Below the pieces are notes generated by a model. The model searched no databases, had not been told where the DNA came from, and worked only from the letters and a program-made list of their open reading frames with translations. 64,000 bases of DNA from Microtetraspora malaysiensis (lineage in GTDB: Bacteria > Actinomycetota > Actinomycetes > Streptosporangiales > Streptosporangiaceae). The stretch covers positions 89,564-153,563 of the forward strand of contig NZ_BBYJ01000023.1 of NCBI RefSeq assembly GCF_001528665.1, given 5' to 3'. Numbering within the stretch: the first letter of the stretch is position 1; every line of letters begins with the position of its first letter. Shown in pieces: positions 16,955-25,259 of this stretch. Made by a program: the position numbers and the translations under genes.

Positions 16955-18402
16955 CAGGCACCCCTCAGCCGCATGTTGATGTACTTGGCGACGGTGTAGT
17001 CGTCCAGGCCCTCGCTGCCGCCCTCGCGGCCGAAGCCGGACCGCTTGACCCCGCCGAACGGCGCCTCCGCGGTGGCGATCGCGAGCTCGTTGACCCCGAC
17101 CATCCCGGTCTCCAGCTCCTCGCAGGCCCGGAAGGCGGTGGTCAGGTCCTCGGTGAAGACGAACCCCGCCAGACCGTACGGCGTGGCGTTCGCCCTGGTC
17201 AGGGCCTCATCGAAGGTCGTGAACGTGCTGATGGGCGCGATCGGGCCGAACGGCTCCTCGATCATCACCTGCATGTCGTCGGACACGCCGGACAGCACGG
17301 TCGGCAGGTAGAAGTGCCCGCCGGGCAGGTCGGCCGGGCCGCCACCGGTCAGCACGGCCGCCCCGCGGGCCGCCGCGTCCTCCACCAGCGCGTGGACGGC
17401 CGCCAGCCGCCGGGCGGTGGTCAGCGGGCCCACGTCGGTGGCCGGGTCGCGCCCGTCTCCGAGCTTGAGCGCCCGCGTCTCCGCGACGAACGCCGCGGCG
17501 AAGGAGTCGGCGACGTCCGCGTGGACGAGGAACCGGCTGGGGGAGATGCACACCTGGCCCGTGTTGCGGAACTTGGCGCGCGCGCACAGTCGCGCCGCCC
17601 GCTCGGGGTCCGCGTCGGGGAACACCAGGACCGGCGAGTGGCCGCCCAGCTCCATGGACACCGACTTGATCCCGTCGGCGGCCAGCCGCAGCAGCTCCGC
17701 GCCGACCGGCACCGAGCCGGTCAGGCTCACCTTGCGGATCACGTCGGAGGCGATCAGGTGACGGGAGATGGCCGGACCGTCCCCGGTGACCACGTTCAGC
17801 ACTCCGGCGGGCAGCCCGGCCGCGTCGGCGATCTCCGCGATGAGCAGGGCGGACAGCGGCGCCTCGGCCGGGGCCATGACCACCACCGAGCACCCGGCGG
17901 CCAGCGCCGGAGCGATCTTCCGCACCGGGAGCAGCGCGGGGAAGTTCCAGGCGGCGAACGCCGCGACCGGCCCCACCGGCTCGCGGCGGACCAGGATGCG
18001 AGTGTCCGGGTCGCGTGCCTCGACCGTCCGGCCGTACACGCGGCGGGCCTCGTCGGCGTACCAGTCGAACTGGTCCGCGGTGGCCAGCACCTCGCCCTCG
18101 GCCTGCGCCAGCGGCTTGCCCTGGTCGAGCGTCATGACCATGGCGAAGCGGGCGGCCTGCGCGCGGATGCCCTCCGCGATGCGGCGCAGCACCCGCGAGC
18201 GCTCCCAGGGCTGCGTCCGTCGCCACACCGCGAAGCCGTCGGCCGCCGCGGTCAGCGCGAGGTCGAGATCGTCCGGCCGGGCGACGGGCAGCTCGGCGAG
18301 AAGCGCGCCGTCGGCGGGGTTGTGCACCGGGAACGTCTGTTCCGCGGTGCGCCAGGCGCCGGCGATGTACATCGCGGCGGGCGGAAGCGGGGGATGGCTC
18401 AC
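16954..18402 (-). CDS. NAD(P)-dependent aldehyde dehydrogenase
   Basis: An ALDH-superfamily enzyme of 482 residues. Catalytic Cys285 lies in NTGQVCISPSRF, and the general-base Glu is in SMELGGHSPVLVF. The cofactor segment is PVAAFAAWNFP, and the C-terminal APFGGVKRSGFGREGG is typical. The closest general type is succinate-semialdehyde/alpha-ketoglutarate-semialdehyde dehydrogenase. It starts four bases after the ThDP-enzyme stop and ends overlapping the dehydratase start. It probably oxidizes an aldehyde made by the ThDP enzyme or from a keto-deoxy acid. Confidence 0.92.
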   Translation of the reverse strand: MSHPPLPPAAMYIAGAWRTAEQTFPVHNPADGALLAELPVARPDDLDLALTAAADGFAVWRRTQPWERSRVLRRIAEGIRAQAARFAMVMTLDQGKPLAQAEGEVLATADQFDWYADEARRVYGRTVEARDPDTRILVRREPVGPVAAFAAWNFPALLPVRKIAPALAAGCSVVVMAPAEAPLSALLIAEIADAAGLPAGVLNVVTGDGPAISRHLIASDVIRKVSLTGSVPVGAELLRLAADGIKSVSMELGGHSPVLVFPDADPERAARLCARAKFRNTGQVCISPSRFLVHADVADSFAAAFVAETRALKLGDGRDPATDVGPLTTARRLAAVHALVEDAAARGAAVLTGGGPADLPGGHFYLPTVLSGVSDDMQVMIEEPFGPIAPISTFTTFDEALTRANATPYGLAGFVFTEDLTTAFRACEELETGMVGVNELAIATAEAPFGGVKRSGFGREGGSEGLDDYTVAKYINMRLRGA

Positions 18403-18406
18403 GGGT

Positions 18407-20281
18407 TCACAGTCCGATCTCGTGGCGCAGCTCCTGGGTGTCCCCCACCCAGTTGCCGACGTTCCAGCGGCCGTAGGAGGGAAGGCCCCCGTCCGGGTCG
18501 GGCCCGAAGTACACGGGGACGTGGATGATCGACAGGCCGGAGTGGGCGCGGGCCTTGTCCAGCGCCGCCCGCAGCTCCTCGGGCGTGGTGCCGCCGAACA
18601 GGGCGTTCACCCCGTTCACCGAGGCGCCCCAGGCCACGTAGTCGACCGCGACGTGGTCCCAGGTCGCGTGGTCCTTGCCGTACTGGGCGATCTGCAGGCT
18701 GGAGATGGCGGCCATCCGCCGGTTGTCCAGGACGACCACGCATCCGGTCGCGCCGTGCGCCACGCCGTCGATGAGCACCTGGGGGTTCATCGTGAACGAC
18801 CCGTCGCCGGTCACCGCCACCGCGTACCAGTCCCGGTCGGACATGGCCGTGGCCAGCACCGCGCTCGTGGCGAAGCCCATGTAGCTCGCGCCCGCCTCGG
18901 TGAACGACGCCCCCGGCTCGTCCTGGGCGGACATCTGGAAGCCGTACGCCTGGACGTCGCCGGCGTCGAAGAACGTGACCGCGCGCGTCTCGGCCGCCCA
19001 CTCCGCCACCGTGTGCACGGCGGCGGGCTGGGTGAGCACCTCGCGACCCCAGACCGGGTCGTGCAGCCGGGGCCGGGCCAGCCGGGCCGCCTTGAGGTCC
19101 TCCCAGGCCGCCCTGGCCGCCTGGCACTCGGCGAGCCATTCGCTTTCCTGCCGCGCGCCCTCCGCCGCCTCGGCCCGGACCGCCTCGATCAGGGCGGCCA
19201 GGCTCAGCCGGGCGTCGCCGACGAGGGCGCTGGTACGGGCGTAGTGCGTGGCGGCGTCCAGGTCGGCGTTGATGTTGACGACGTGCCGGACGTTGGGGTA
19301 GCCGGTGCGGGAGGAGTCCGCCTGGCAGACCGAGCGGGTGCCGACGGCGAGCAGCAGGTCGGCGTTCTCCATCGCGTGGTTGCCGCTCAGCGAGCCCTTG
19401 GAACCGCCGACCATCATCTGCCGCGGGTGGCCGGAGGGGATGATGCCGAGGCTGATCGGCGACATCACGAACACGCCGTCGACCAGGTCGGCCAGCTCTT
19501 CCAGCTCCGCCCGGCACTCCGTGGCGCCGCCACCCACCTTGATCACCACGCGCCGGGCGTCGAGCAGCCGGCGGGCGATCTCCGCGTACGACGTGGTGGG
19601 GTTGGCCTTGCCGAGTCGCGGCGGCGCGCCGACCGGGAGCTCGTCGAGGTTGAAGTCCTTGATCAGCTCGGGCTGAGTGTTCAGCGGCAGCAGCAGGAAG
19701 AAGGGGCCCGGACGGTACGGATGGTCGACCTGGTTGAGGCCGCGGCGCAGCGCCGTCGGCAACGCGCGCGGCGTGTGCAGCGAGTAGGACGGGCCCATCG
19801 TCGCCGTCAGGCGGAGGAACAGACCCTGCTCGGCGCGCGGGATCTGCTGCATGTTGGGGCCCTCGTCCTCGGTGGTCTCGTCCCCGTAGATGTGCCAGAC
19901 GCCCACGCCGTCGCTCGCGGCCACGAGGGAGCCGGCCATCGCCTGGAGCGCCCCCGGGCCGATCGAGGTGACCACTGCCACCCCTTCGCCGGTGACCCAT
20001 CGCAACGCCGTTGCCGCATGCGACGCCTCGGTCTCGTGCCGGACGGCGAAGGTCCGCAGCACGCCCGCGTCCTGGTAGACGCGCAGCACCTCGCCCAGCT
20101 CGGTCGAGCCGTGGCCGAGCACGACGACGAACCGGGTCACCCCCTGCCTGAGCAGTCCGAGAACAACCGCCTCCGCCATCGTCACGTCGGCCCTGCGCGG
20201 CAGATCACCGCGCTCCAGAGCCGCTTCGAAACCCCCGGCGCGCGCGATCGCCGCTGCCCGCGTGACGCGTTCAGCAGTCAT
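18407..20281 (-). CDS. ThDP-dependent enzyme, IolD/acetolactate-synthase-like
   Basis: A thiamine-diphosphate enzyme of 624 residues. The N-terminal Pyr domain has RHETEASHAA with the catalytic Glu83. The central domain follows, and the C-terminal PP domain has the ThDP/Mg motif from GDGSFTMNP to LDNRRM. Overall length and layout (VVLGHGS start, SIGPGAL, LQIAQYG) recall IolD, the trihydroxycyclohexanedione hydrolase, but similarity is distant, and a decarboxylase or carboligase is equally possible. The ATG at 20281 has a GGAGGGGG site upstream and is preferred over a GTG at 20302. It is the first gene of the cluster, with promoter and IclR-type palindromes upstream. Confidence 0.82.
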   Translation of the reverse strand: MTAERVTRAAAIARAGGFEAALERGDLPRRADVTMAEAVVLGLLRQGVTRFVVVLGHGSTELGEVLRVYQDAGVLRTFAVRHETEASHAATALRWVTGEGVAVVTSIGPGALQAMAGSLVAASDGVGVWHIYGDETTEDEGPNMQQIPRAEQGLFLRLTATMGPSYSLHTPRALPTALRRGLNQVDHPYRPGPFFLLLPLNTQPELIKDFNLDELPVGAPPRLGKANPTTSYAEIARRLLDARRVVIKVGGGATECRAELEELADLVDGVFVMSPISLGIIPSGHPRQMMVGGSKGSLSGNHAMENADLLLAVGTRSVCQADSSRTGYPNVRHVVNINADLDAATHYARTSALVGDARLSLAALIEAVRAEAAEGARQESEWLAECQAARAAWEDLKAARLARPRLHDPVWGREVLTQPAAVHTVAEWAAETRAVTFFDAGDVQAYGFQMSAQDEPGASFTEAGASYMGFATSAVLATAMSDRDWYAVAVTGDGSFTMNPQVLIDGVAHGATGCVVVLDNRRMAAISSLQIAQYGKDHATWDHVAVDYVAWGASVNGVNALFGGTTPEELRAALDKARAHSGLSIIHVPVYFGPDPDGGLPSYGRWNVGNWVGDTQELRHEIGL

Positions 20282-20334
20282 CCTGCTTGCTTCCCCCTCC
20301 ACCGCACTCCTTCGATGTCGTGGACGTAGCGGCG

Positions 20335-20363
20335 AAGCTACAACAGTGTTGCGTCACCAGCAA
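20335..20363 (-). promoter_or_regulatory. candidate promoter of the catabolic cluster
   Basis: On the minus strand TTGCTG (20363-20358) and TAGCTT (20340-20335) are 17 bases apart, a good sigma-70-type layout. It points at the ThDP-enzyme gene about 50 bp away. The spacer holds the CAAC-AGT-GTTG palindrome (20341-20351), so a regulator there would block RNA polymerase. Confidence 0.5.
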
Positions 20364-20411
20364 TACTTGACGCGGAATTGAGGGTCCATTTCGCCCAAAA
20401 CGGTCAGTCGT

Positions 20412-20459
20412 GTTGTTCTATTAACAACGCGACGCGAGATTTGTTGTCTTGATTACAAC
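20412..20459. promoter_or_regulatory. tandem IclR-type operators GTTGT-N7-ACAAC
   Basis: Two perfect 17-bp palindromes, GTTGT-TCTATTA-ACAAC (20412-20428) and GTTGT-CTTGATT-ACAAC (20443-20459), are 31 bp apart centre to centre, about three helical turns on one DNA face. A near copy lies upstream of iclR at 15190. They sit between the cluster promoter and the divergent gene at 20540. Assignment to the cluster's IclR protein is inference from shared motif and position. Confidence 0.65.
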
Positions 20460-20539
20460 GACGCCGGGGGCGCGGGTCGGGGCCGGGTGCGTGTACTCGT
20501 CTGCTCACGACGGGAGTGGAATTCTGTAAAGATCGTCAA

Positions 20540-21415
20540 ATGATGCGATTGGCCGCGACACTTCTGATGGTGGTGCCGCTTCTCGCTGGCAGCTCTGCTC
20601 TGTATGGACCGCGCACGTTTATGGAACAGGTCGCGCAAGCCGTCTCCACCTGGCGGACCACCGGTGCCGCGGAGATCTGGCGCACGGGGTTCGTTCCGCT
20701 TGAGGACCTGAGCAAGATGCCGCAAAAGGTGCGCAAGCAGATCGGGCACGATGAGGAGTACGGGTGGGTGGTGGCCGGCCCGCTCCCCGCTTCGCCGGCC
20801 GGGGCGCAGGTCCGCTGGGACGACGGGTCCACGATGCAGGTCCCCGTGATCGGGCCGAGTGAGGCGTTGGTGGCCGTTTCCCCCTGGCCCGAGGAATGGA
20901 TCTGGCCCAGCCGGCACACCTATCCGGATGGCGAGGCGTACAAGCTGACCGGCGCCACCTTCACGACCATGCGGCTGAAGACCCTACGCGGCATGGCGAC
21001 CGTGCCCGCGTGGCGTCTGCACTTCTCGAACCTTCCTGGCCCGATCGACCACGTTGCGGTCGATCAGAAGGCGGTCGGTGCCATCGAAGACGCCGTGGGC
21101 GACTCTCTGCCAGGCGACATCACAGATTTCGAGGTGCTCGATGAGCGCACGTTCCTGGTGAAGTACGACTACGGCTCCTGCGGAGGTGAACCGCTCGACG
21201 TCACCCTACGAGCCGACGAGCAGCCGGACGTCGTGGTCCTGGGAATCGACGTCCCCAGCCAGGGCTCCGGCCCCTGCGCAGGCACTGGCAGGCTGGGCCA
21301 GGACGTCATCAGGCTCGACGAACCGCTGGGCGACCGCGTGGTGTTGGACGCGACAAGCAGGCTCCCCGTCCTCTGTCGTCGCGCGCACAACGCCTGTCGT
21401 GCCGGGCGCGGATGA
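20540..21415 (+). CDS. secreted protein of unknown function
   Basis: I do not recognise a family. The protein is 291 residues with a hydrophobic N-terminus (MMRLAATLLMVVPLLAGSSA) that looks like a signal peptide. The rest is a soluble, mixed-charge domain containing two Cys-containing segments, YGSCGGEP and GSGPCAGTG, and a C-terminal Cys pair. A GTG at 20516 is an alternative start that would put charged residues before the signal. It is divergent from the catabolic cluster and shares its operator region, so it may respond to the same IclR regulator, but nothing in the protein suggests a role in that pathway. Confidence 0.6.
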   Translation: MMRLAATLLMVVPLLAGSSALYGPRTFMEQVAQAVSTWRTTGAAEIWRTGFVPLEDLSKMPQKVRKQIGHDEEYGWVVAGPLPASPAGAQVRWDDGSTMQVPVIGPSEALVAVSPWPEEWIWPSRHTYPDGEAYKLTGATFTTMRLKTLRGMATVPAWRLHFSNLPGPIDHVAVDQKAVGAIEDAVGDSLPGDITDFEVLDERTFLVKYDYGSCGGEPLDVTLRADEQPDVVVLGIDVPSQGSGPCAGTGRLGQDVIRLDEPLGDRVVLDATSRLPVLCRRAHNACRAGRG

Positions 21416-21462
21416 CGCCCGCCCACGGGCGTCGGCACGCTGACCAAGTCGCGTTCGCCGCA

Positions 21463-22699
21463 TCATGTCAGCGCGTCGAGGCCCGCGTAGGCCCGGCACT
21501 CCGCGCGCGTGCTCGGCAGATTCCAGGCCCGCACGATCTCGACGAAATTGCCCCAGCGCCAGGTCTCCGGCCCCAGCTCGGCCAGGACGCGTACGACCCG
21601 CTGCTGCGGCTCGGTCAGCTCCTCGAACGGCGGCAGCGGACGAGGCGCGCCTTCCCCGAACGTCAGCCGCAGCGCCGCCGTGGCCATCGAAAAGGTCGCG
21701 ACCTCCGCGCTATGCGACAGGCCCTCCAGGACGGCGTCGACGGACTCCGCCGGCAACTTGGCGTCCAGCGCGGCCAGTGTCTGCGACGCGTAGGCGCGCG
21801 GATCGCCCTCCAGGAAATGCACTCCGGGCGCCACGTCTGCTTCCGGCGGGTCGACGCTGGCCGACGCCAGCGCGCCGATGATCTCGGGGTCGAGGACGTC
21901 GAGCCGGGCGAGGGCCACGGCGGCGGCCCAGCGCAGCAGCGGCTCGGGACCGCTGAGGTGCTCGCGCAGCCGTGGAATCAGCTCCGCGTCCGACAGCAGT
22001 CCCGCGGAGATGATCGCGTTGGCCGTGACGCCGGTGACGATCTCGGATGCCAGCAGAGTCCGGAGCGCCAGGACGGAATCGGCCGCTTCCTCCGGGAACC
22101 AGCCCAGCAGGTACGCCGTGGCGGACCGGGTCTCCGCATCGTCGTCGCCCAGCAGCCGGCGAAGCCCGGGTATCTCGGCCCGGACCGCGTCGTAGACGCC
22201 CAGCTCGTCTTGCGCGTATCGGAGCGATTCGGCGTGGTCGAACATGTCCCGCCGCCAGTTTCGGACCCGCCGCTCGCCCTCGTCCTGGGCCGCCTCGACC
22301 CACTCGTCGATCTTGCGCAGCTCCTCCGCCGGGTCGGCGGCACGCATCCGCCCGACCTCGGCCCGCCAGCCCGCGATGTCGACGCCGCGGGGCAGGTGCG
22401 CCTCGTCGTATCCGATCGCCATCGAGGCGAGCAGGTGCACGATCTCCTGACGATCGTCTGTCGCCGGATCGACGGCGAGCCGGGCCAGGAACGGCACCGC
22501 ATACGCGGTCGCCTGGTATCGGCTGCCCTGGTGGAAGATGTTGCCGTACAGCTCGTGCACGGCGCGTTTGCGCTCGTCATGAGACTCGGAGCGCAGCGCC
22601 TTCAGCAGTCCCGGGAACGTCGTCCGCGGGACCGTAGGCGTGACTCAGCGCCGCCCAGTCGAGCTCGTCCAGCCCAGCCAGGACATCGCGATCACCCAT
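21463..22699 (-). pseudogene. HEAT-repeat protein gene with a one-base frameshift
   Basis: The intact C-terminal part (from about 22608 down to 21463) encodes HEAT/PBS-lyase-type helical repeats, including AVRAEIPGLRRLLGDDDAETR and SGPEPLLRWAAAVALARL-like units. The family N-terminus, starting MGDRDVLAGLDELDWAALSH and running through YGPADDVPG, is encoded from an ATG at 22699 but in another frame. The two halves join if one base near 22609 (just after CCCGGG on the minus strand) is removed, giving the expected DVPGLLKALRS sequence. So this is either a fresh frameshift mutation or a sequencing error. Such proteins act as binding scaffolds; the partner is unknown. Confidence 0.75.
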
Positions 22700-22739
22700 G
22701 GCGTGAAGTGTGCCAGCCGCCACCGACATCCCACGGGCA

Positions 22740-23132
22740 TCAGGCGGGGCCGAGCAGGTCCCAGCGGTTTCCGGCGATGTCGACGAACACGGCGACCTGT
22801 CCGTACGGCTCGCTGCGCGGCGAGGTCACGAACTCGACGTCCGCGGCGACCATCCGCCGGTAGGCGGCGTCGAAGTCGTCCACCCGGAGGAAGAACCCCA
22901 CCCTGCCGGCCACCTGGTTCCCGACGGCCATGGCCTGCCGTTCTCCGTCGGCGCGGGCGAGCAGGACGCCGGTTTCCGCGCCCGGCGGGCGGACGACGAC
23001 CCACCGCTTCGGGCGGCCGTCGTTCGTCAAGGAGGGCGAGTCCTCCACCAGGTCGAAGCCGAGGACGCCGACGAAGAACCCAATGGCTTCGTCGTAGTCG
23101 TCCACGACGATCGCGAACAAGTCGATCTTCAT
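22740..23132 (-). CDS. VOC/glyoxalase superfamily protein
   Basis: A single-domain vicinal-oxygen-chelate protein of 130 residues, with two beta-alpha-beta-beta-beta modules. KIDLFAIVVDDYDEAIGFF begins the first, and VGFFLRVDDFDAAYRRM the second. The C-terminal QVAVFVDIAGNRWDLL is the usual DPDGN-type end, with Glu of the typical metal site replaced by Asp (WDLL). The family covers fosfomycin-resistance enzymes, dioxygenases and antibiotic-binding proteins. The exact role is unknown. It follows the PAS protein gene in the same direction, 36 bp away. Confidence 0.85.
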   Translation of the reverse strand: MKIDLFAIVVDDYDEAIGFFVGVLGFDLVEDSPSLTNDGRPKRWVVVRPPGAETGVLLARADGERQAMAVGNQVAGRVGFFLRVDDFDAAYRRMVAADVEFVTSPRSEPYGQVAVFVDIAGNRWDLLGPA

Positions 23133-23168
23133 GAGCTGATCGTACGGGTGCGCGTCCGGAGCGGAAGG

Positions 23169-24536
23169 TCAGGCCGCCTTGTGGGAGCCGATGGCTCCGG
23201 CGCGCACACGCGCCACCTGCGTCGCGAGGGCGTCCACGTCGAACGGCACGGCCGCCGACTCGAACGCCCGGCCCAGCGCGTGCAGCATGTCCATGCCGTC
23301 CCAGCTCGCGGCGAACTCCTCGTCGATCGGCTGCATCAGGTCGCCGAGCGCGCTCTCGGCGCGGTTGCGCATCACGAGGATCCGCCACTGCCCGACGAAG
23401 CGGCGGAACTCCACCAGTCGCTGGCCGGCGACGGCGATCTCGGAGACGATCTCGTGCAGTTCCTGGTTCACCTGCTGCGCCCGCTCCGACATCTCCAGGA
23501 CGCTCTCGTGTACGGCGTCGCAGAGCAGGGGCGCCTCGTTGAGCGAGGTCGACGGCGCGAGGCCGTCCACGACCTCGGCCGCGAAGGCGGCGACCATGTC
23601 GTTGTGCACGTTGGCCAGCGCGATCCGGAACCGCAGGTCCGTGACGTACGAGCGCAGCGCGGTGAGCCGGGGCACCAGCCGCTCCAGCGTGTCCACGGCG
23701 GTGTGGGTCGGCGTGGCCATCACCCGGGCGACGTTGTACAACACGGGGGCGGTGTCGGCGACCCGCTCGGACGCGGCCTGGGCGGCGGCGACGGTGTGGT
23801 CGAGCCTGCGGGAGATGTCGAGCACCTGGGTGGACGACCGCAGGAGGCGGTCGCTGAGCACGCGGTAGCTCTCCAGTCGCTCCACCAGGTCGGTGAGCAT
23901 CGCTTCGAGCGCGCCGGTCCCGGCGAGCACCTCTCCTATCGGCCCGCGCGCCTCGGGGCGGGCGTACGTCGACGAGGCGAGCCGCCCGCGCGTCGCGATC
24001 TCACCGGTCAGCGCCTCGGTGAGGAAGTCGTCGTGCGAACGGAATCCGAGCTCGCCCAGCTGCTGCTCAAGTTGCCTGATGCCGACCTGTGCGACCTCGC
24101 GCCGGTTCATCCCGTGGCGTTCGGCCGCTTCGACCTCGGCGTCGGCGACGTACTTGTAGATCCGCTTGACCTCGTCGAACAGCTCGGACTCGGGGGCCAT
24201 CCGGACCGAGAGGAAGCCCTCCGCCGAGGGCGTCATCGTGGCGAAGACCCAGTAGTTGCTGCCGTCCTTGGCCAGGTTCTGCACGTACGCGCCGGCCGGG
24301 CGGCCGGAGAGCAGGCGGTCCCACATCAGCCGGAAGACCCCGGCCGGCATGTCGGGGTGGCGCACGATGTTGTGCGGGGCGCCGGTCAGCTCGTCGAGGG
24401 AGAACCGGGAGGTCCGCACAAAGACAGAGTTGCCGCTGCGGATCAGCCCACGCCGGTCCGTGGTGGAGAAGAAGAGCTCCTCCGAACCGATGAACTGCTC
24501 TGCCCCTGTGGGCATGCGAAACTCGCCAAGACTCAT
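23169..24536 (-). CDS. PAS-domain protein (Aer-type PAS, no kinase domain)
   Basis: A 455-residue soluble protein. The N-terminal PAS domain (about 15-110) has the Aer-like features FSTTDRRGLIRSGN, GAPHNIVRHPDMPAGVF and DGSNYWVFATMTP. Aer-type PAS domains bind FAD in aerotaxis receptors. The rest is long, mostly helical and without membrane segments; a motif such as an MCP signalling tip or histidine kinase is not recognised. It could sense redox or oxygen and act through a partner. The start has a GGGAGGCACC site directly upstream. No chemotaxis genes are near. Confidence 0.72.
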   Translation of the reverse strand: MSLGEFRMPTGAEQFIGSEELFFSTTDRRGLIRSGNSVFVRTSRFSLDELTGAPHNIVRHPDMPAGVFRLMWDRLLSGRPAGAYVQNLAKDGSNYWVFATMTPSAEGFLSVRMAPESELFDEVKRIYKYVADAEVEAAERHGMNRREVAQVGIRQLEQQLGELGFRSHDDFLTEALTGEIATRGRLASSTYARPEARGPIGEVLAGTGALEAMLTDLVERLESYRVLSDRLLRSSTQVLDISRRLDHTVAAAQAASERVADTAPVLYNVARVMATPTHTAVDTLERLVPRLTALRSYVTDLRFRIALANVHNDMVAAFAAEVVDGLAPSTSLNEAPLLCDAVHESVLEMSERAQQVNQELHEIVSEIAVAGQRLVEFRRFVGQWRILVMRNRAESALGDLMQPIDEEFAASWDGMDMLHALGRAFESAAVPFDVDALATQVARVRAGAIGSHKAA

Positions 24537-24683
24537 GGTGCCTCCCCGATCTCCGGCGGAGAGACTATCCGCAGGTGATCGGGGTCCCGAAACCGGCCAC
24601 GCGGCCGACGTTCGCCGAGTCGGCCGGTTGATGCGGGTCGTCCGACCGTCCGTACGCGGCGGGACCGGCGGGGGACGCGGCCG

Positions 24684-24750
24684 CTATTCGCGGGAGCCTC
24701 GAAGATCTATTCGCGGGAGCGTCGAGGTCTATTCGCGGGGAGCGTCGAGG
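24684..24750. repeat. three 22-23-bp tandem repeats
   Basis: The unit CTATTCGCGGGAGCGTCGAG recurs at 24684-24706, 24707-24728 and 24729-24750 with few changes, and a broken fourth copy starts at 24759. They lie in the 308-bp gap between the PAS protein gene start and the small membrane protein gene. There are no unique spacers, so this is not a CRISPR. A protein-binding array upstream of the PAS gene is possible. Nothing else is recognised in this gap. Confidence 0.75.
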
Positions 24751-24844
24751 GACGAGGGCTATTCCTCCGGCCTGACTTCCGCTGTGACACTCGTTTCTGT
24801 TGACCGCCTCTCGCGCTGTCGTTTTGTGACTTCAGCGGTGGGGG

Positions 24845-24970
24845 TCACCTTTCCCGTCTGCCCCAAATCGCGACCCTGACGGTGAGGACGACCAGGGCGA
24901 CCGTCAAAGTGACGATGACCAGCAGGATCGTCCCGATGAGGGTGAATTCCACGGGGTCGAGATCGCTCAC
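24845..24970 (-). CDS. small single-pass membrane protein
   Basis: A 41-residue protein starting VSDLDPVEFTLIGTILL, with one long hydrophobic helix and a basic C-terminal tail (WGRRER). The GTG at 24970 is supported by a GAGGAGA ribosome site six bases upstream; an in-frame ATG at 25027 lacks this. The length and the clean topology suggest a real small membrane protein. Function is unknown. Confidence 0.55.
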   Translation of the reverse strand: MSDLDPVEFTLIGTILLVIVTLTVALVVLTVRVAIWGRRER

Positions 24971-25187
24971 GGTGGACTCTCCTCGCGTCACTGTGGGGCC
25001 TCCCCGATCCGCTCGCGATGATGGCACGTTCCATGTGAATCAGGAGTGGAATTCCGCGGAACGGCGACCTATGACGCCACATCGCCGTCGGCCGGCGAAT
25101 TCGCGTGAGAGCGCGGGGCGCGGGGATTCCGGCCGCGGCGAATGCGATAGAGGGATGACGCCTGTTCCGGCCGGGCCGAGGTGGTAC

Positions 25188-25224
25188 GGCACAGGCCCGG
25201 AGGGGTGACCTCCGGGCCTGTGCC
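25188..25224 (-). terminator. hairpin terminator after PRC-barrel gene
   Basis: A perfect 16-bp stem (GGCACAGGCCCGGAGG and its complement) encloses a 5-base loop, 36 bp beyond the stop of the PRC-barrel gene. No U-tract follows, as is usual in high-GC actinomycetes. Confidence 0.75.
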
Positions 25225-25259
25225 GGGCGATTTCGCGGTCCTGATCGGCCCGCCGCCCA

